28,511 bases of DNA from an uncultured Faecalibacterium sp. (lineage in GTDB: Bacteria > Bacillota > Clostridia > Oscillospirales > Ruminococcaceae), in the NCBI GenBank assembly GCA_900772565.1, contig CAAHET010000054.1:1-28511 (forward strand), read 5' to 3'. Below the pieces are notes generated by a model. It was not told the origin of the DNA. It saw nothing but the letters and a program-made list of their open reading frames with translations, and searched no databases. The first letter of the stretch is position 1; each line of letters starts with the position of its first letter. Below, piece after piece: positions 7,748 to 15,313 of the stretch. A program made the translations under genes and the position numbers.

Positions 7748-7789
7748 CACAAAATCATTGTGTTTTTTCTGATATCTCACAATTTTGTG
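7748..7789. repeat. Nested inverted repeat in the divergent regulatory region
   Basis: CACAAAAT pairs with ATTTTGTG, and inside it ATTGTG pairs with CACAAT. It is distinct from the TGAAA/TTTCA sites and could be a binding site for a second regulator. No T-tract or gene is associated with it. Confidence 0.4.
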
Positions 7790-7832
7790 CAGCTTGCTGG
7801 GTTTAAAAATGAAAATTTATGAAAAGAACGAA

Positions 7833-7861
7833 TAGACAAAATGAAAACAATTTTCTATAAT
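7833..7861 (+). promoter_or_regulatory. Sigma-A promoter of the sialic acid operon with operator in its spacer
   Basis: TAGACA and TATAAT (perfect -10) are separated by 17 bases. The spacer holds TGAAAA-CAA-TTTTC (7842-7855 and the next bases), the same palindrome type as at 7648 and 7682. Binding there would block RNA polymerase. A GGCTGC/GCAGCC hairpin sits in the leader at 7877-7896. Confidence 0.75.
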
Positions 7862-7960
7862 TAGGCTACAAACAACGGCTGCGGACACGAGCAGCCGCTA
7901 CGAGCAAAACGGAGCACGATCCACCGATGGGTCGAAGAAGATGAACAAGGAGAATCTACC

Positions 7961-9316
7961 ATGAAAAACTGCATTTCCCGCCGTTCGTTCCTGAAGGCTG
8001 CCGGTATTCTGGGCGCTGCCGGTGCACTGGCCGCCTGCGGCGGTTCCTCCTCCAGCAGCACTGCTGCTTCCTCCACCGCTTCCTCTGCTGCTGCAAGCAC
8101 TGCCAGCACCGGCGCAAGCATCAAGCTGTGGACATACCCCATCGGCGGCTGGGGCAATGACGATACCGTCCAGAACCTGATCTCCAGCTTCAACGCAAAG
8201 CACCCCGACATCAAGGTGACCGTGGAGTATCTGGATTACACCAACGGTGACGATCAGGTGAATACCGCCATCGAGGGCGGCAGCGCACCCGATCTGGTCA
8301 TGGAAGGTCCCGAGCGTCTGGTGGCCAACTGGGGCGCCAAGGGCGTTATGGCTCCGCTGAACGATCTGTGGACCGACGATGCCAAGAAGGACATCTACGC
8401 TTCTGTGGAGTCTGCCTGCCACAACGAGAAGGGCGACTACTACGAGTATCCCCTGTGCATGACCGCACACTGCATGGCCGTGAACATGACCAAGGTCAAG
8501 GAAGTGGGCGCTGACCAGTACATCGACACCGACAAGCACACCTGGAGCACTGACGGCTTCCTGAAGACCGTGGACGCACTGTACAAGGGCGGCTACGAGA
8601 ACGTGGCAGCCATCTACTGCAGCGGTCAGGGCGGCGACCAGGGCACCCGCGCCATCATCAACAATATGTACGGCGGCACCTTTACCGATGCAGCCCACAC
8701 CAAGTACACTGCCGACTCTGCCGAGAACATCAAGGCCATTCAGGCTCTGTACGATGCAAAGGGCGTCAACTTCGATCCCTCCATCAACGGCGGCGAGGAG
8801 ATCACCCTGTTCCGCAACGGCACCCTGCAGATGGCTTTCTGCTGGAACATTGCACAGCAGCTGAACGCTGACACCGCTGCCGCAGGCCAGACCATCAGCG
8901 GCGACGAGATCTTCCCCATGGCATTCCCCACCGAAAGCGGCGACCCGAAGCTGTGCGGCGGCATCTGGGGCTTCGGCATCTTTGATAACGGCGACGAGGC
9001 CAAGATCAAGGCTGCAAAGACCTTTATCGAGTTCATCGCTGCCGACCCCTCTCAGGTCAAGGACAGCGTGCTGGCTTCCACCTACTTCCCCGTCCGCACC
9101 AGCGTGGGCGACATCTACGCAGGCAACGAGGTCATGAGCGAGTACAGCAAGTTCATGGGCTATCTGGGCGACTACTACCAGATCACCCCGGGCTGGACCA
9201 CTGCCCGCACCGAGTGGTGGAATATGCTGCAGCGCGTGGGCTCCGGCGAAGCCGTCGAGACTGCCGTCAAGACCTTTGTGGACAACGCAAACGCAGCCGC
9301 TGCTGCCGAGGCATAA
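7961..9316 (+). CDS. Sugar (sialic acid) ABC transporter substrate-binding lipoprotein
   Basis: A 451-residue solute-binding protein of the CUT1 type (family 1), predicted to capture free sialic acid outside the cell. The signal peptide ends in the lipobox LAAC (Cys26) and is followed by a Ser/Ala/Thr-rich linker to about residue 48. The fold then begins at IKLWTYPIGGWGNDDTVQNLISSFNAKHPDIKVTVEYLDY, typical of the family. A twin-arginine-like SRRSFLK precedes the hydrophobic core. The start has AAGGAG upstream. As first gene of the operon it is followed by an attenuating hairpin, fitting the excess of binding protein over permease. The sialic acid assignment rests on the catabolic genes downstream, not on binding residues. 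Confidence 0.9.
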   Translation: MKNCISRRSFLKAAGILGAAGALAACGGSSSSSTAASSTASSAAASTASTGASIKLWTYPIGGWGNDDTVQNLISSFNAKHPDIKVTVEYLDYTNGDDQVNTAIEGGSAPDLVMEGPERLVANWGAKGVMAPLNDLWTDDAKKDIYASVESACHNEKGDYYEYPLCMTAHCMAVNMTKVKEVGADQYIDTDKHTWSTDGFLKTVDALYKGGYENVAAIYCSGQGGDQGTRAIINNMYGGTFTDAAHTKYTADSAENIKAIQALYDAKGVNFDPSINGGEEITLFRNGTLQMAFCWNIAQQLNADTAAAGQTISGDEIFPMAFPTESGDPKLCGGIWGFGIFDNGDEAKIKAAKTFIEFIAADPSQVKDSVLASTYFPVRTSVGDIYAGNEVMSEYSKFMGYLGDYYQITPGWTTARTEWWNMLQRVGSGEAVETAVKTFVDNANAAAAAEA

Positions 9317-9355
9317 GCGCTTGTTTCTTTGAACTATATCACAGCTGAACCGCAA

Positions 9356-9389
9356 GGCCCCTTCCTCCGGGTGAGGGAGGGGTCTTTTT
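9356..9389 (+). terminator. Partial terminator/attenuator between binding protein and permease
   Basis: A 12-bp stem (GGCCCCTTCCTC with GAGGGAGGGGTC, allowing G-T pairs) with a five-base loop is followed by TTTTTA. It is inside the operon, so probably a leaky terminator or 3' stabiliser that raises binding-protein mRNA over the rest. Confidence 0.75.
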
Positions 9390-9446
9390 ACGGAAAAACA
9401 CTCTCAAACGAAAGGTTTGGTGATCCTCTTGGCTGCAAAGACGGCA

Positions 9447-10343
9447 ATGAAAGAGCCCAAACGCAGCAGTGCGCTGGTACGGCGCGAAACCTTCGCCTCC
9501 TACTGCTTCCTGCTGCCCAGCCTGATCTTCTTTCTGGGCTTCGTCATCTACCCCATGATCCTCTGCGTGGTGACCAGTTTCTTTGACTCCACCATGAACC
9601 GCGCGGATATCTTTGTGGGTCTGGCAAACTACAAGACCCTGTTTGCGGACCCCATCTTCCTTGGTGCATTAAAGAACACCTTCGTCATCGTCATCATGTC
9701 GGTGCCCATCACCTGCATCTTCTCGCTGTGGGTGTCCTCCGCCATCGTGGACCTGCCGGAGTGGGCGACAAGCCTTTTCCGCTGCGTGTTCTACCTGCCC
9801 GTGGTCACCGGCTCGGTCGCCGTTACCGTGGTGTGGAAGTGGATGTACAACAACTACTACGGCATCTTTAACTATCTGGGCAAGAGCCTTGGCATTCTGG
9901 ACAAAAACATCAACTGGCTGGGTGACGAGCGGTTCGCACTGGGCTGTATCATCCTGATCCTGCTCACCACCTCTGTGGGTCAGCCCATCGTGCTGTACGT
10001 CTCGGCACTGGGCAACGTAGATCAGTCCATCGTGGAAGCTGCCGAGGTGGACGGCGCTACCGACTTCCAGTGCTTCTGGAAGATCAAGTGGCCGGCCATT
10101 ATGCCCACCACCCTGTACATTCTGGTCATCACCACCATCAACTCCTTCCAGTGCTTTGCACTGATCCAGCTGCTGACCTCCGGCGGCCCCAACCACAAGA
10201 CCGATACCATTATGTTCTACATCTACTACACCGCCTTCAAACAGTACAAGTATGGCTACGGCAACGCCATGGGCGTGGTGCTGGCGGTGATCATCGCCAT
10301 TCTGTCTGCTGTCCAGTTCAAGCTGGGCAACAAGGATAATTAA
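9447..10343 (+). CDS. Sugar ABC transporter permease 1 (MalF/UgpA type)
   Basis: A roughly 298-residue CUT1 inner-membrane permease with six membrane helices, beginning ASYCFLLPSLIFFLGFVIYPMILCVVTSFFD. The cytoplasmic EAA loop that docks the ATPase is present (VEAAEVDGATDFQCFWKIKWPAIMPT). The start is uncertain. The ATG at 9447 gives a normal 14-residue lead before helix 1. GTG at 9420 lies close behind GAAAGG (9410-9415), and TTG codons at 9417 and 9429 are also in frame. It pairs with the next gene as the transmembrane heterodimer. Confidence 0.92.
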   Translation: MKEPKRSSALVRRETFASYCFLLPSLIFFLGFVIYPMILCVVTSFFDSTMNRADIFVGLANYKTLFADPIFLGALKNTFVIVIMSVPITCIFSLWVSSAIVDLPEWATSLFRCVFYLPVVTGSVAVTVVWKWMYNNYYGIFNYLGKSLGILDKNINWLGDERFALGCIILILLTTSVGQPIVLYVSALGNVDQSIVEAAEVDGATDFQCFWKIKWPAIMPTTLYILVITTINSFQCFALIQLLTSGGPNHKTDTIMFYIYYTAFKQYKYGYGNAMGVVLAVIIAILSAVQFKLGNKDN

Positions 10344-10357
10344 GGAGGTGCGGAACA

Positions 10358-11329
10358 ATGAGTGCAACTGCTGCAAAAAAGCAAAAACCGTTGAAGCGCC
10401 ATCCCAGTAAACTGAAAAAGATGAGCGCCTACACCATTCTGGCGATCATCCTCATCAGCATTATGGCGGTGCTGTTCGCCTTCCCGCTGTACTGGATCAT
10501 CACCGGCTCCTTCAAGACCGGTGCTGCCATCAACGCCACTACCCCCGAGTGGTGGCCCAGCCAGTGGGTGCTGACCAACTACCAGAAGCTGTTTGCCGGC
10601 AAGCGTGCCCCGCTGTGGCAGCTGGCTGTGCCCTTCGGCTCCAAGTTCAGCGCCAACGGCGAGCCCATCTACTTCTCGGTAGGCCCTATGGCGCCCGCTG
10701 CCATCCGCTGGATGATCAACACCGTGTTCATGGCAGTCATGTCCATGATCCTTACCTGCCTGACCGCCGCCATGGCCGGTTATGCGCTGGCCAAAAAGCG
10801 CTTTGTGGGCCGCAAGCTGCTGTTCACCCTCATCGTGTGCGCTATGGCACTGCCCAAGCAGGTCATCCTGATCCCCCTGCTGCGCGAGATGAGTGCACTG
10901 AACCTGTACAATACCATCTGGGCGGTCATCTTCCCCATCGTGGGCTGGCCGTTCGGCGTGTTCCTAATGAAGCAGTTTAGTGAGGGCATCCCCACCGAAA
11001 TGCTGGAGGCTGCCCGCATCGATGGTGCCAGCGAGGCACGCACCTTTGTCAAGATCGTGCTGCCCATGGTCAAGCCCGGTATCGGCGCACTGGCTATCTT
11101 TACCTTCATCAACAGCTGGAACGACTACTTCATGCAGCTGATCATGCTGTCCAGCACCAGCAACCTGACCATCTCGCTGGGCATTGCAAAGCTGCAGGCA
11201 GAAAACAGCACCGACTTCGGTCTGATCATGGCCGGTGCCGCACTGGCCGCAGTGCCGATCATCATTATCTTCCTGATCTTCCAGAAGTACTTCACCAAGG
11301 GCATCGCAATGGGTGCGGTCAAAGGCTAA
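10358..11329 (+). CDS. Sugar ABC transporter permease 2 (MalG/UgpE type)
   Basis: A 323-residue CUT1 permease, partner of the preceding gene. Helix 1 starts at about residue 22 (MSAYTILAIILISIMAVLFAFPLYWIITGSFK) and the EAA loop is LEAARIDGASEARTFVKIVLPMVKPG. A loop of about 50 residues between helices 1 and 2 (GKRAPLWQLAVPFGSKFSANGEPIYF) is longer than in MalG. AAGGAGG lies nine bases before the ATG, and the gap to the previous stop is only 14 bases. No ATPase gene follows; a shared MsmK/MsiK-type ATPase from elsewhere is the usual solution for CUT1 systems. Confidence 0.93.
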   Translation: MSATAAKKQKPLKRHPSKLKKMSAYTILAIILISIMAVLFAFPLYWIITGSFKTGAAINATTPEWWPSQWVLTNYQKLFAGKRAPLWQLAVPFGSKFSANGEPIYFSVGPMAPAAIRWMINTVFMAVMSMILTCLTAAMAGYALAKKRFVGRKLLFTLIVCAMALPKQVILIPLLREMSALNLYNTIWAVIFPIVGWPFGVFLMKQFSEGIPTEMLEAARIDGASEARTFVKIVLPMVKPGIGALAIFTFINSWNDYFMQLIMLSSTSNLTISLGIAKLQAENSTDFGLIMAGAALAAVPIIIIFLIFQKYFTKGIAMGAVKG

Positions 11330-11355
11330 AATTTACAGAAAGAAGGGCTTGAAAC

Positions 11356-12285
11356 ATGAAAGATATCAAAAAATATCAGGGTGTCATCCCTGCCTTTTAC
11401 GCCTGCTATGACGCAGAGGGCAACATTTCGGTGGAGGGGGTCAAGGCACTGACCCGCCACCTGATCGCCAAGGGTGTCAAGGGCGTGTATGTGGGCGGCT
11501 CCTCCGGCGAGTGCATCTACCAGCACGTCGAGGAACGCAAGACGGTGCTGGAAGCCGTGATGAGCGAAGCCAAGGGTAAGCTGACCGTCATTGCCCACGT
11601 TGGCTGCAACAACACCGCCGACAGCATGGAGCTGGCGCGCCACGCCGAGAGCGTGGGCGTGGACGCCATTGCCTCCATCCCGCCCATCTACTTCCACCTG
11701 CCGGAGTACGCCATTGCCAAGTACTGGAACGATATGTCCGCAGCAGCACCCAACACCGAGTTCGTCATCTACAATATTCCGCAGCTGGCAGGCACGGCAT
11801 TGACCATGAGCCTGCTGAACGAGATGCTGAAGAACCCCAACGTGGTAGCCGTGAAGAACAGCTCCATGCCCACGCAGGACATCCAGATGTTCAAGGATGC
11901 CGGTATCGCCGCCCGCGGCGAGGGCAACTTTGTGGTATTCAACGGCCCGGACGAGCAGTTTGTTTCTGGCCGTGTCATCGGCGCAGACGGCGGCATCGGC
12001 GGCACCTACGCCGTGATGCCGGAGCTGTATCTGGCTATGAACGCCCATCTGGAAAAGGGCGAGATCGCAAAGGCCCGTGCCATCCAGTACGAAGCCAACC
12101 GCATCATCTACAAGATGTGCTCCGCCCACGGCAACCTGTATGCCGTGCAAAAGGAGATCCTGCGCCGGATGTACGGGCTGGAGCTTGGCAGCGTGCGCGC
12201 CCCGATGCCCGGCCTGATCCCCGAGGATGAAGCCGTCGTGGCTGAGGCACAGGCCATGATCGAAGCCGCCATCGCAAAGCTGTAA
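11356..12285 (+). CDS. nanA: N-acetylneuraminate lyase
   Basis: A 309-residue class I aldolase of the DHDPS/NAL family that splits N-acetylneuraminate into N-acetylmannosamine and pyruvate. Visible active-site features are GGSSGE (47-52, pyruvate carboxylate binding), Tyr139 in YNIPQLAG, and the Schiff-base Lys167 in VVAVKNSS. GGIGGTYAVMPE is the conserved late loop. Length matches the family. It follows the permease gene by 26 bases with GAAGGG upstream of the ATG. Neighbouring nanE and nanK make lyase much more likely than dihydrodipicolinate synthase. It supplies the substrate for NanK. Confidence 0.95.
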   Translation: MKDIKKYQGVIPAFYACYDAEGNISVEGVKALTRHLIAKGVKGVYVGGSSGECIYQHVEERKTVLEAVMSEAKGKLTVIAHVGCNNTADSMELARHAESVGVDAIASIPPIYFHLPEYAIAKYWNDMSAAAPNTEFVIYNIPQLAGTALTMSLLNEMLKNPNVVAVKNSSMPTQDIQMFKDAGIAARGEGNFVVFNGPDEQFVSGRVIGADGGIGGTYAVMPELYLAMNAHLEKGEIAKARAIQYEANRIIYKMCSAHGNLYAVQKEILRRMYGLELGSVRAPMPGLIPEDEAVVAEAQAMIEAAIAKL

Positions 12286-12293
12286 CAAAATAA

Positions 12294-12345
12294 AAGCGCC
12301 CCTCTCCGTCTCTTTTTCAGAGGGGAGGCGGGCGCTTCTTTTATT
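12294..12345 (+). terminator. Intra-operon hairpin with T-tract after nanA
   Basis: AAGCGCC pairs with GGCGCTT, with an inner CCTCT/AGAGG stem, followed by CTTTTATT. It looks like an intrinsic terminator, yet nanQ starts 13 bases later with its Shine-Dalgarno just after the T-tract. It probably attenuates transcription of the downstream genes or protects the 5' mRNA. Confidence 0.7.
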
Positions 12346-12358
12346 GGAGGAAACGCAA

Positions 12359-12808
12359 ATGATCTGCGATACCCTGCAGCATCTTGGCCGGTACAGGGGA
12401 CTGCACCCCAACTTGGATACCGCCATCGACTATCTGCTTACCCACGATCTTGCCGCCCTGCCGCTGGGGCGCACCGAGGTGGACGGCGACAAGGTATTCA
12501 TCAACCTGATGGATGCCCCCCTGCACCCGGATGCAGGCTACCACCCGGAGTATCACAAGCTTTATGCCGATTTACAAGTAGACCTTACCGGCAGCGAGGG
12601 CTGGGGCTACACCAATCTGCCCGGCGCGGAGATCGGGGAATTTACCGGGGACTGCGGCTTTCAGGCCAGCGCCAGCGTGGTGACCGGTGCACTGGGCGAG
12701 GGACGTTTTGTACTGTTCTTCCCGGAGGAACTGCATAAGCCCGGCCTTGTACAGCACGGCTGCGTCAGCGTGCGCAAGGCGGTCGTCAAGATCAGAATGG
12801 AGGAGTAA
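12359..12808 (+). CDS. nanQ: YhcH/YjgK/YiaL family protein, probable sialic acid anomerase
   Basis: A 149-residue cupin-like protein of the YhcH/EbgC (DUF386) family. Members in sialic acid operons (NanQ) speed interconversion of the anomers of N-acetylneuraminate so that the lyase receives its preferred form. Conserved features are FINLMDAPL, the EYHKLYADLQVDLTG core with metal-binding residues, and FFPEELHKPGL near the C-terminus. The ATG at 12359 has GGAGG eight bases upstream; an upstream TTG at 12344 overlaps the Shine-Dalgarno and is rejected. Its Shine-Dalgarno and the nanE start nearly overlap its 3' end, so the two are coupled. The exact activity is assigned from context. Confidence 0.88.
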   Translation: MICDTLQHLGRYRGLHPNLDTAIDYLLTHDLAALPLGRTEVDGDKVFINLMDAPLHPDAGYHPEYHKLYADLQVDLTGSEGWGYTNLPGAEIGEFTGDCGFQASASVVTGALGEGRFVLFFPEELHKPGLVQHGCVSVRKAVVKIRMEE

Positions 12809-12812
12809 GACC

Positions 12813-13517
12813 ATGGAAAAGGAAAAGCTGTTTGCACAGATCAAGGGCGGGCTGATCGTGTCCTGTCAGGCACTGGAGCACGAGCCGCTGTACACCAAGG
12901 AGGGCGGCGTGATGCCCCTGATGGCAAAAGCTGCCGCCATGAGCGGGGCTGTGGGCATCCGCGCCAACACCGTGCGGGACATTACCCAGATCAAGCAGGT
13001 GGTGGACCTGCCGGTCATCGGCATCATCAAAAAGGACTACCCCGGCACGCCCATGTACATCACCGTCACCATGAAGGAAGTGGACGAGCTGGTGGCCTGC
13101 GGGGTGGATATCCTTGCCGTGCAGGGCACCGGTGCGCTGCGCCCGGACGGCTCTACCTCGGCACAGTTCATCCGCGCCATCAAGGCAAAGTACCCCGAGC
13201 AGCTGGTGATGGCCGACTGCGATAACCTTGAAAACGCCATGCTCTGCGCCGAAGCCGGTGCCGACTTTGTGGGTACCACCATGCGCGGCTACACCCCCGA
13301 GACCACCGGCATTGACGATATCGACTTTGACTTCATCCGCAAGCTGTCCGCAGAGTGCCCGGCAAAGATCATTGCCGAGGGTCACATCCACTACCCGGAG
13401 CAGGCGGTCAAGGCGTTGGAAGCCGGTGCCTTTGCGCTGGTGGTGGGCGGTGCCATTACCCGCCCGGCAGAGATCACCGCACGCTTTACCGGTGCCATCA
13501 ACGCCGCAAAGAAATAA
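12813..13517 (+). CDS. nanE: N-acetylmannosamine-6-phosphate 2-epimerase
   Basis: A 234-residue TIM-barrel enzyme converting ManNAc-6-P to GlcNAc-6-P, linking sialic acid breakdown to amino-sugar metabolism. Family blocks are GGLIVSCQALEHEPLY, VGIRANTVRDI, IGIIKKDYPGTPMYITVT (catalytic-lysine region, 73-74), DILAVQGTGALRPDG, ADCDNLENAMLCAEAGADFVGTTMRGYT, and IIAEGHIHYPEQ (Glu189, matching the catalytic glutamate). The ATG at 12813 is four bases after the nanQ stop, with GGAGGAG inside the nanQ end. An upstream in-frame start at 12687 lies wholly within nanQ and is rejected. NagA and NagB needed to finish the pathway are not in this window. Confidence 0.95.
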   Translation: MEKEKLFAQIKGGLIVSCQALEHEPLYTKEGGVMPLMAKAAAMSGAVGIRANTVRDITQIKQVVDLPVIGIIKKDYPGTPMYITVTMKEVDELVACGVDILAVQGTGALRPDGSTSAQFIRAIKAKYPEQLVMADCDNLENAMLCAEAGADFVGTTMRGYTPETTGIDDIDFDFIRKLSAECPAKIIAEGHIHYPEQAVKALEAGAFALVVGGAITRPAEITARFTGAINAAKK

Positions 13518-13535
13518 CACAGGGGAGTGCCTGCT

Positions 13536-14465
13536 ATGAAACACTATCTTGGTATCGACATCGGCGGCACAGCCGTCAAGCTGGGCATCGTGGACGAGAC
13601 TGGCGCGGTACTGACCAAAGCCGAGGAGAGCGTAAGCTTTGACGGCTACCGCACCCCCATCCTGACCACGGTGCTCAAAGCCGCACAAGCCTTCCTTGCC
13701 GCGCAGAACGCTCCGGCGGAAAGCCTTGCGGGCATCGGCGTTTCTGCCACCGGGCAGATCGACAGCCGCAAGGGCATCGTGGCGGGCACCTGCGGCAACC
13801 TGCCCAACTACATCGGCGCACCCATCAAGGCGGAGCTGGAAAAGACCTTCGGTTTGCCGGTCACGGCAGCCAACGACGCCAACTGCATGACGCTGGGCGA
13901 GGTATGGGTCGGCGGTGCGCAGGGCTATACGGACGTCATCGGCGTGACACTGGGCACCGGCGTAGGCGGCGGCATCCTGACCGGCGGCCGTCTGCTGGAG
14001 GGTGCGCGGGGTCTTGGCGGCGAGCTGGGACACTACCGCACCCACGCGCTGGACGGCGTGGACTGCACCTGCGGCGCAAAGGGCTGCTGGGAGCGCTACG
14101 CCGCCACCACCGCCCTTGTGCGCGCCGCGCAGGAAAAAGACCCTGCATGGAAGGATGGCCGCACCATCTTTGCCGCCGCCGAGGCGGGCAACGAGACCGT
14201 GCTGGAGCTGCTGGACGCATGGACGGACGAGATCGCGCAGGGGCTGGCGGGCATGGTGCATATCTTCAACCCGCAGCTGATTTTGATCGGCGGCGGCGTG
14301 TCTGCCCAGCAGAAGCTGCTCATCGACCCCATTGCCGCCAAGGTAAAGGCCGCAGTCATGCCCGCCTTTGCCGAGGGGCTGGAGATCCGCGCCGCGCAGC
14401 TGCACAACGATGCCGGAATGGTGGGCGCTGTGTACTACTTCCGGCAGACGATGGAAAAGGAGTGA
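13536..14465 (+). CDS. nanK: ROK-family kinase, probable N-acetylmannosamine kinase
   Basis: A 309-residue ROK sugar kinase predicted to phosphorylate ManNAc to ManNAc-6-P. It shows the phosphate loop DIGGT (8-12), catalytic Asp114 in AANDANC, a second phosphate-binding GVTLGTGVGGG, and the ROK zinc site made by His166 and the CTCGAKGC cysteines (177, 179, 184). The ATG at 13536 has GGGGAG eight bases upstream, just after the nanE stop; the in-frame GTG at 13527 overlaps that site. Position between nanE and the esterase makes ManNAc the likely substrate over glucose. No HTH domain is present, so it is an enzyme and not a ROK repressor. Confidence 0.93.
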   Translation: MKHYLGIDIGGTAVKLGIVDETGAVLTKAEESVSFDGYRTPILTTVLKAAQAFLAAQNAPAESLAGIGVSATGQIDSRKGIVAGTCGNLPNYIGAPIKAELEKTFGLPVTAANDANCMTLGEVWVGGAQGYTDVIGVTLGTGVGGGILTGGRLLEGARGLGGELGHYRTHALDGVDCTCGAKGCWERYAATTALVRAAQEKDPAWKDGRTIFAAAEAGNETVLELLDAWTDEIAQGLAGMVHIFNPQLILIGGGVSAQQKLLIDPIAAKVKAAVMPAFAEGLEIRAAQLHNDAGMVGAVYYFRQTMEKE

Positions 14466-14472
14466 TTTGGTT

Positions 14473-15111
14473 ATGAAAAAGCATATTCTCTGTCTGGGTG
14501 ATTCCAACACCCACGGCTATTGCGCCGACCCCAACGACTGCGCCGACCACGGCATCCGTTTCAACGAGGACGAGCGCTGGACCTGCCGCCTGCAAAAGGC
14601 GCTGGGCGAGGAATATCTGGTCACCGAAGAGGGGCTTTCCGGCCGCACCACCGTGTTCGTGGACCCGCTGCATGAGTCCATGGACGCGCTGAGCGTAGCC
14701 TACGCCCTGCTCAAGAGCCACGAGGTCATCGACCTGCTCATCATCATGCTGGGCACGAATGACGTCAAGGAGCGCTTTGGTGCAAACGCCGCCTGCATCG
14801 GTGCGGGCATGGAGCGGCTGCTGCTCAAGGTCAAGAGCGTGGACTGCTGGGGCGGCAAAGCGCCCAACATTCTGGTGGTGGCGCCGCCCTGCATCAAGGA
14901 CGGCTTCCACGATGCCGTTATGGGCGCAGGCTGCGTGGAAAAATCCCGCGGCGTCGCTGAGCAGCTGCGCATCGTAGCTGAGCGGCAGGGTGTGCACTTT
15001 ATGGACGCCGCCGAGTGCGAGTTCAACGAGGTGGACTTTATGCACCTGACCCGCAAAGGTCACGCCCGGCTGGCGGAGCTGCTGACCGGGGAAGTTCCAA
15101 AGTTCGTTTAA
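14473..15111 (+). CDS. SGNH/GDSL hydrolase, probable sialic acid O-acetylesterase
   Basis: A 212-residue esterase of the SGNH superfamily with no signal peptide, so cytoplasmic. The catalytic Ser11 is in GDSN, the block II Gly is in GLSGRT (57), block III GTND is at 94-97, and the Asp188-x-x-His191 pair is in DFMHLTRKGH. The ATG at 14473 is seven bases after the nanK stop with GGAG overlapping it; an in-frame start at 14368 lies inside nanK. As last gene of a sialic acid operon it most likely removes O-acetyl groups from imported sialic acids, comparable in role to NanS. The sequence resembles general arylesterase/lysophospholipase-like SGNH proteins, so substrate is inferred from context. 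Confidence 0.85.
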   Translation: MKKHILCLGDSNTHGYCADPNDCADHGIRFNEDERWTCRLQKALGEEYLVTEEGLSGRTTVFVDPLHESMDALSVAYALLKSHEVIDLLIIMLGTNDVKERFGANAACIGAGMERLLLKVKSVDCWGGKAPNILVVAPPCIKDGFHDAVMGAGCVEKSRGVAEQLRIVAERQGVHFMDAAECEFNEVDFMHLTRKGHARLAELLTGEVPKFV

Positions 15112-15129
15112 ACGGAAAGAATTTATCAA

Positions 15130-15175
15130 GATACCCCTGACACTGGGCGTCCAGTATCAGGGGTATCTATCATTT
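15130..15175 (+). terminator. Terminator-like hairpin ending the sialic acid operon
   Basis: A 17-bp stem (GATACCCCTGA.ACTGG with CCAGT.TCAGGGGTATC) with a four-base loop, 18 bases after the esterase stop. The tail TATCATTT is only modestly T-rich, so efficiency is uncertain. Confidence 0.7.
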
Positions 15176-15230
15176 CAGCAATCTGTTCTTGATCGCTCAA
15201 AATTGATTTCCGTGTGGCACGCATCTCTAC

Positions 15231-15259
15231 TTGAAGAAAAACGCAAAATAGTGTATTAT
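15231..15259 (+). promoter_or_regulatory. Predicted sigma-A promoter of glnS
   Basis: TTGAAG and TATTAT separated by 17 bases in an AT-rich stretch, about 50 bases before the glnS ATG. No T-box is visible in this short leader. Confidence 0.6.
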
Positions 15260-15313
15260 ATAGTATTATGAGTAAAAGAGGACACATTGCGTGCCCTGAC
15301 AGGGGGAACCTAT

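Noticed and set aside
7898..9355. 485-codon open frame on the minus strand opposite the sugar-binding protein
   Set aside because: It is antisense to a clear family 1 binding protein, has no start signal or recognisable domain, and is of the low-complexity Gly/Val/His/Asp type produced by GC-rich codon bias.
12792..14510. 572-codon minus-strand open frame across nanE and nanK
   Set aside because: Antisense shadow spanning two well-supported genes, with no family features.
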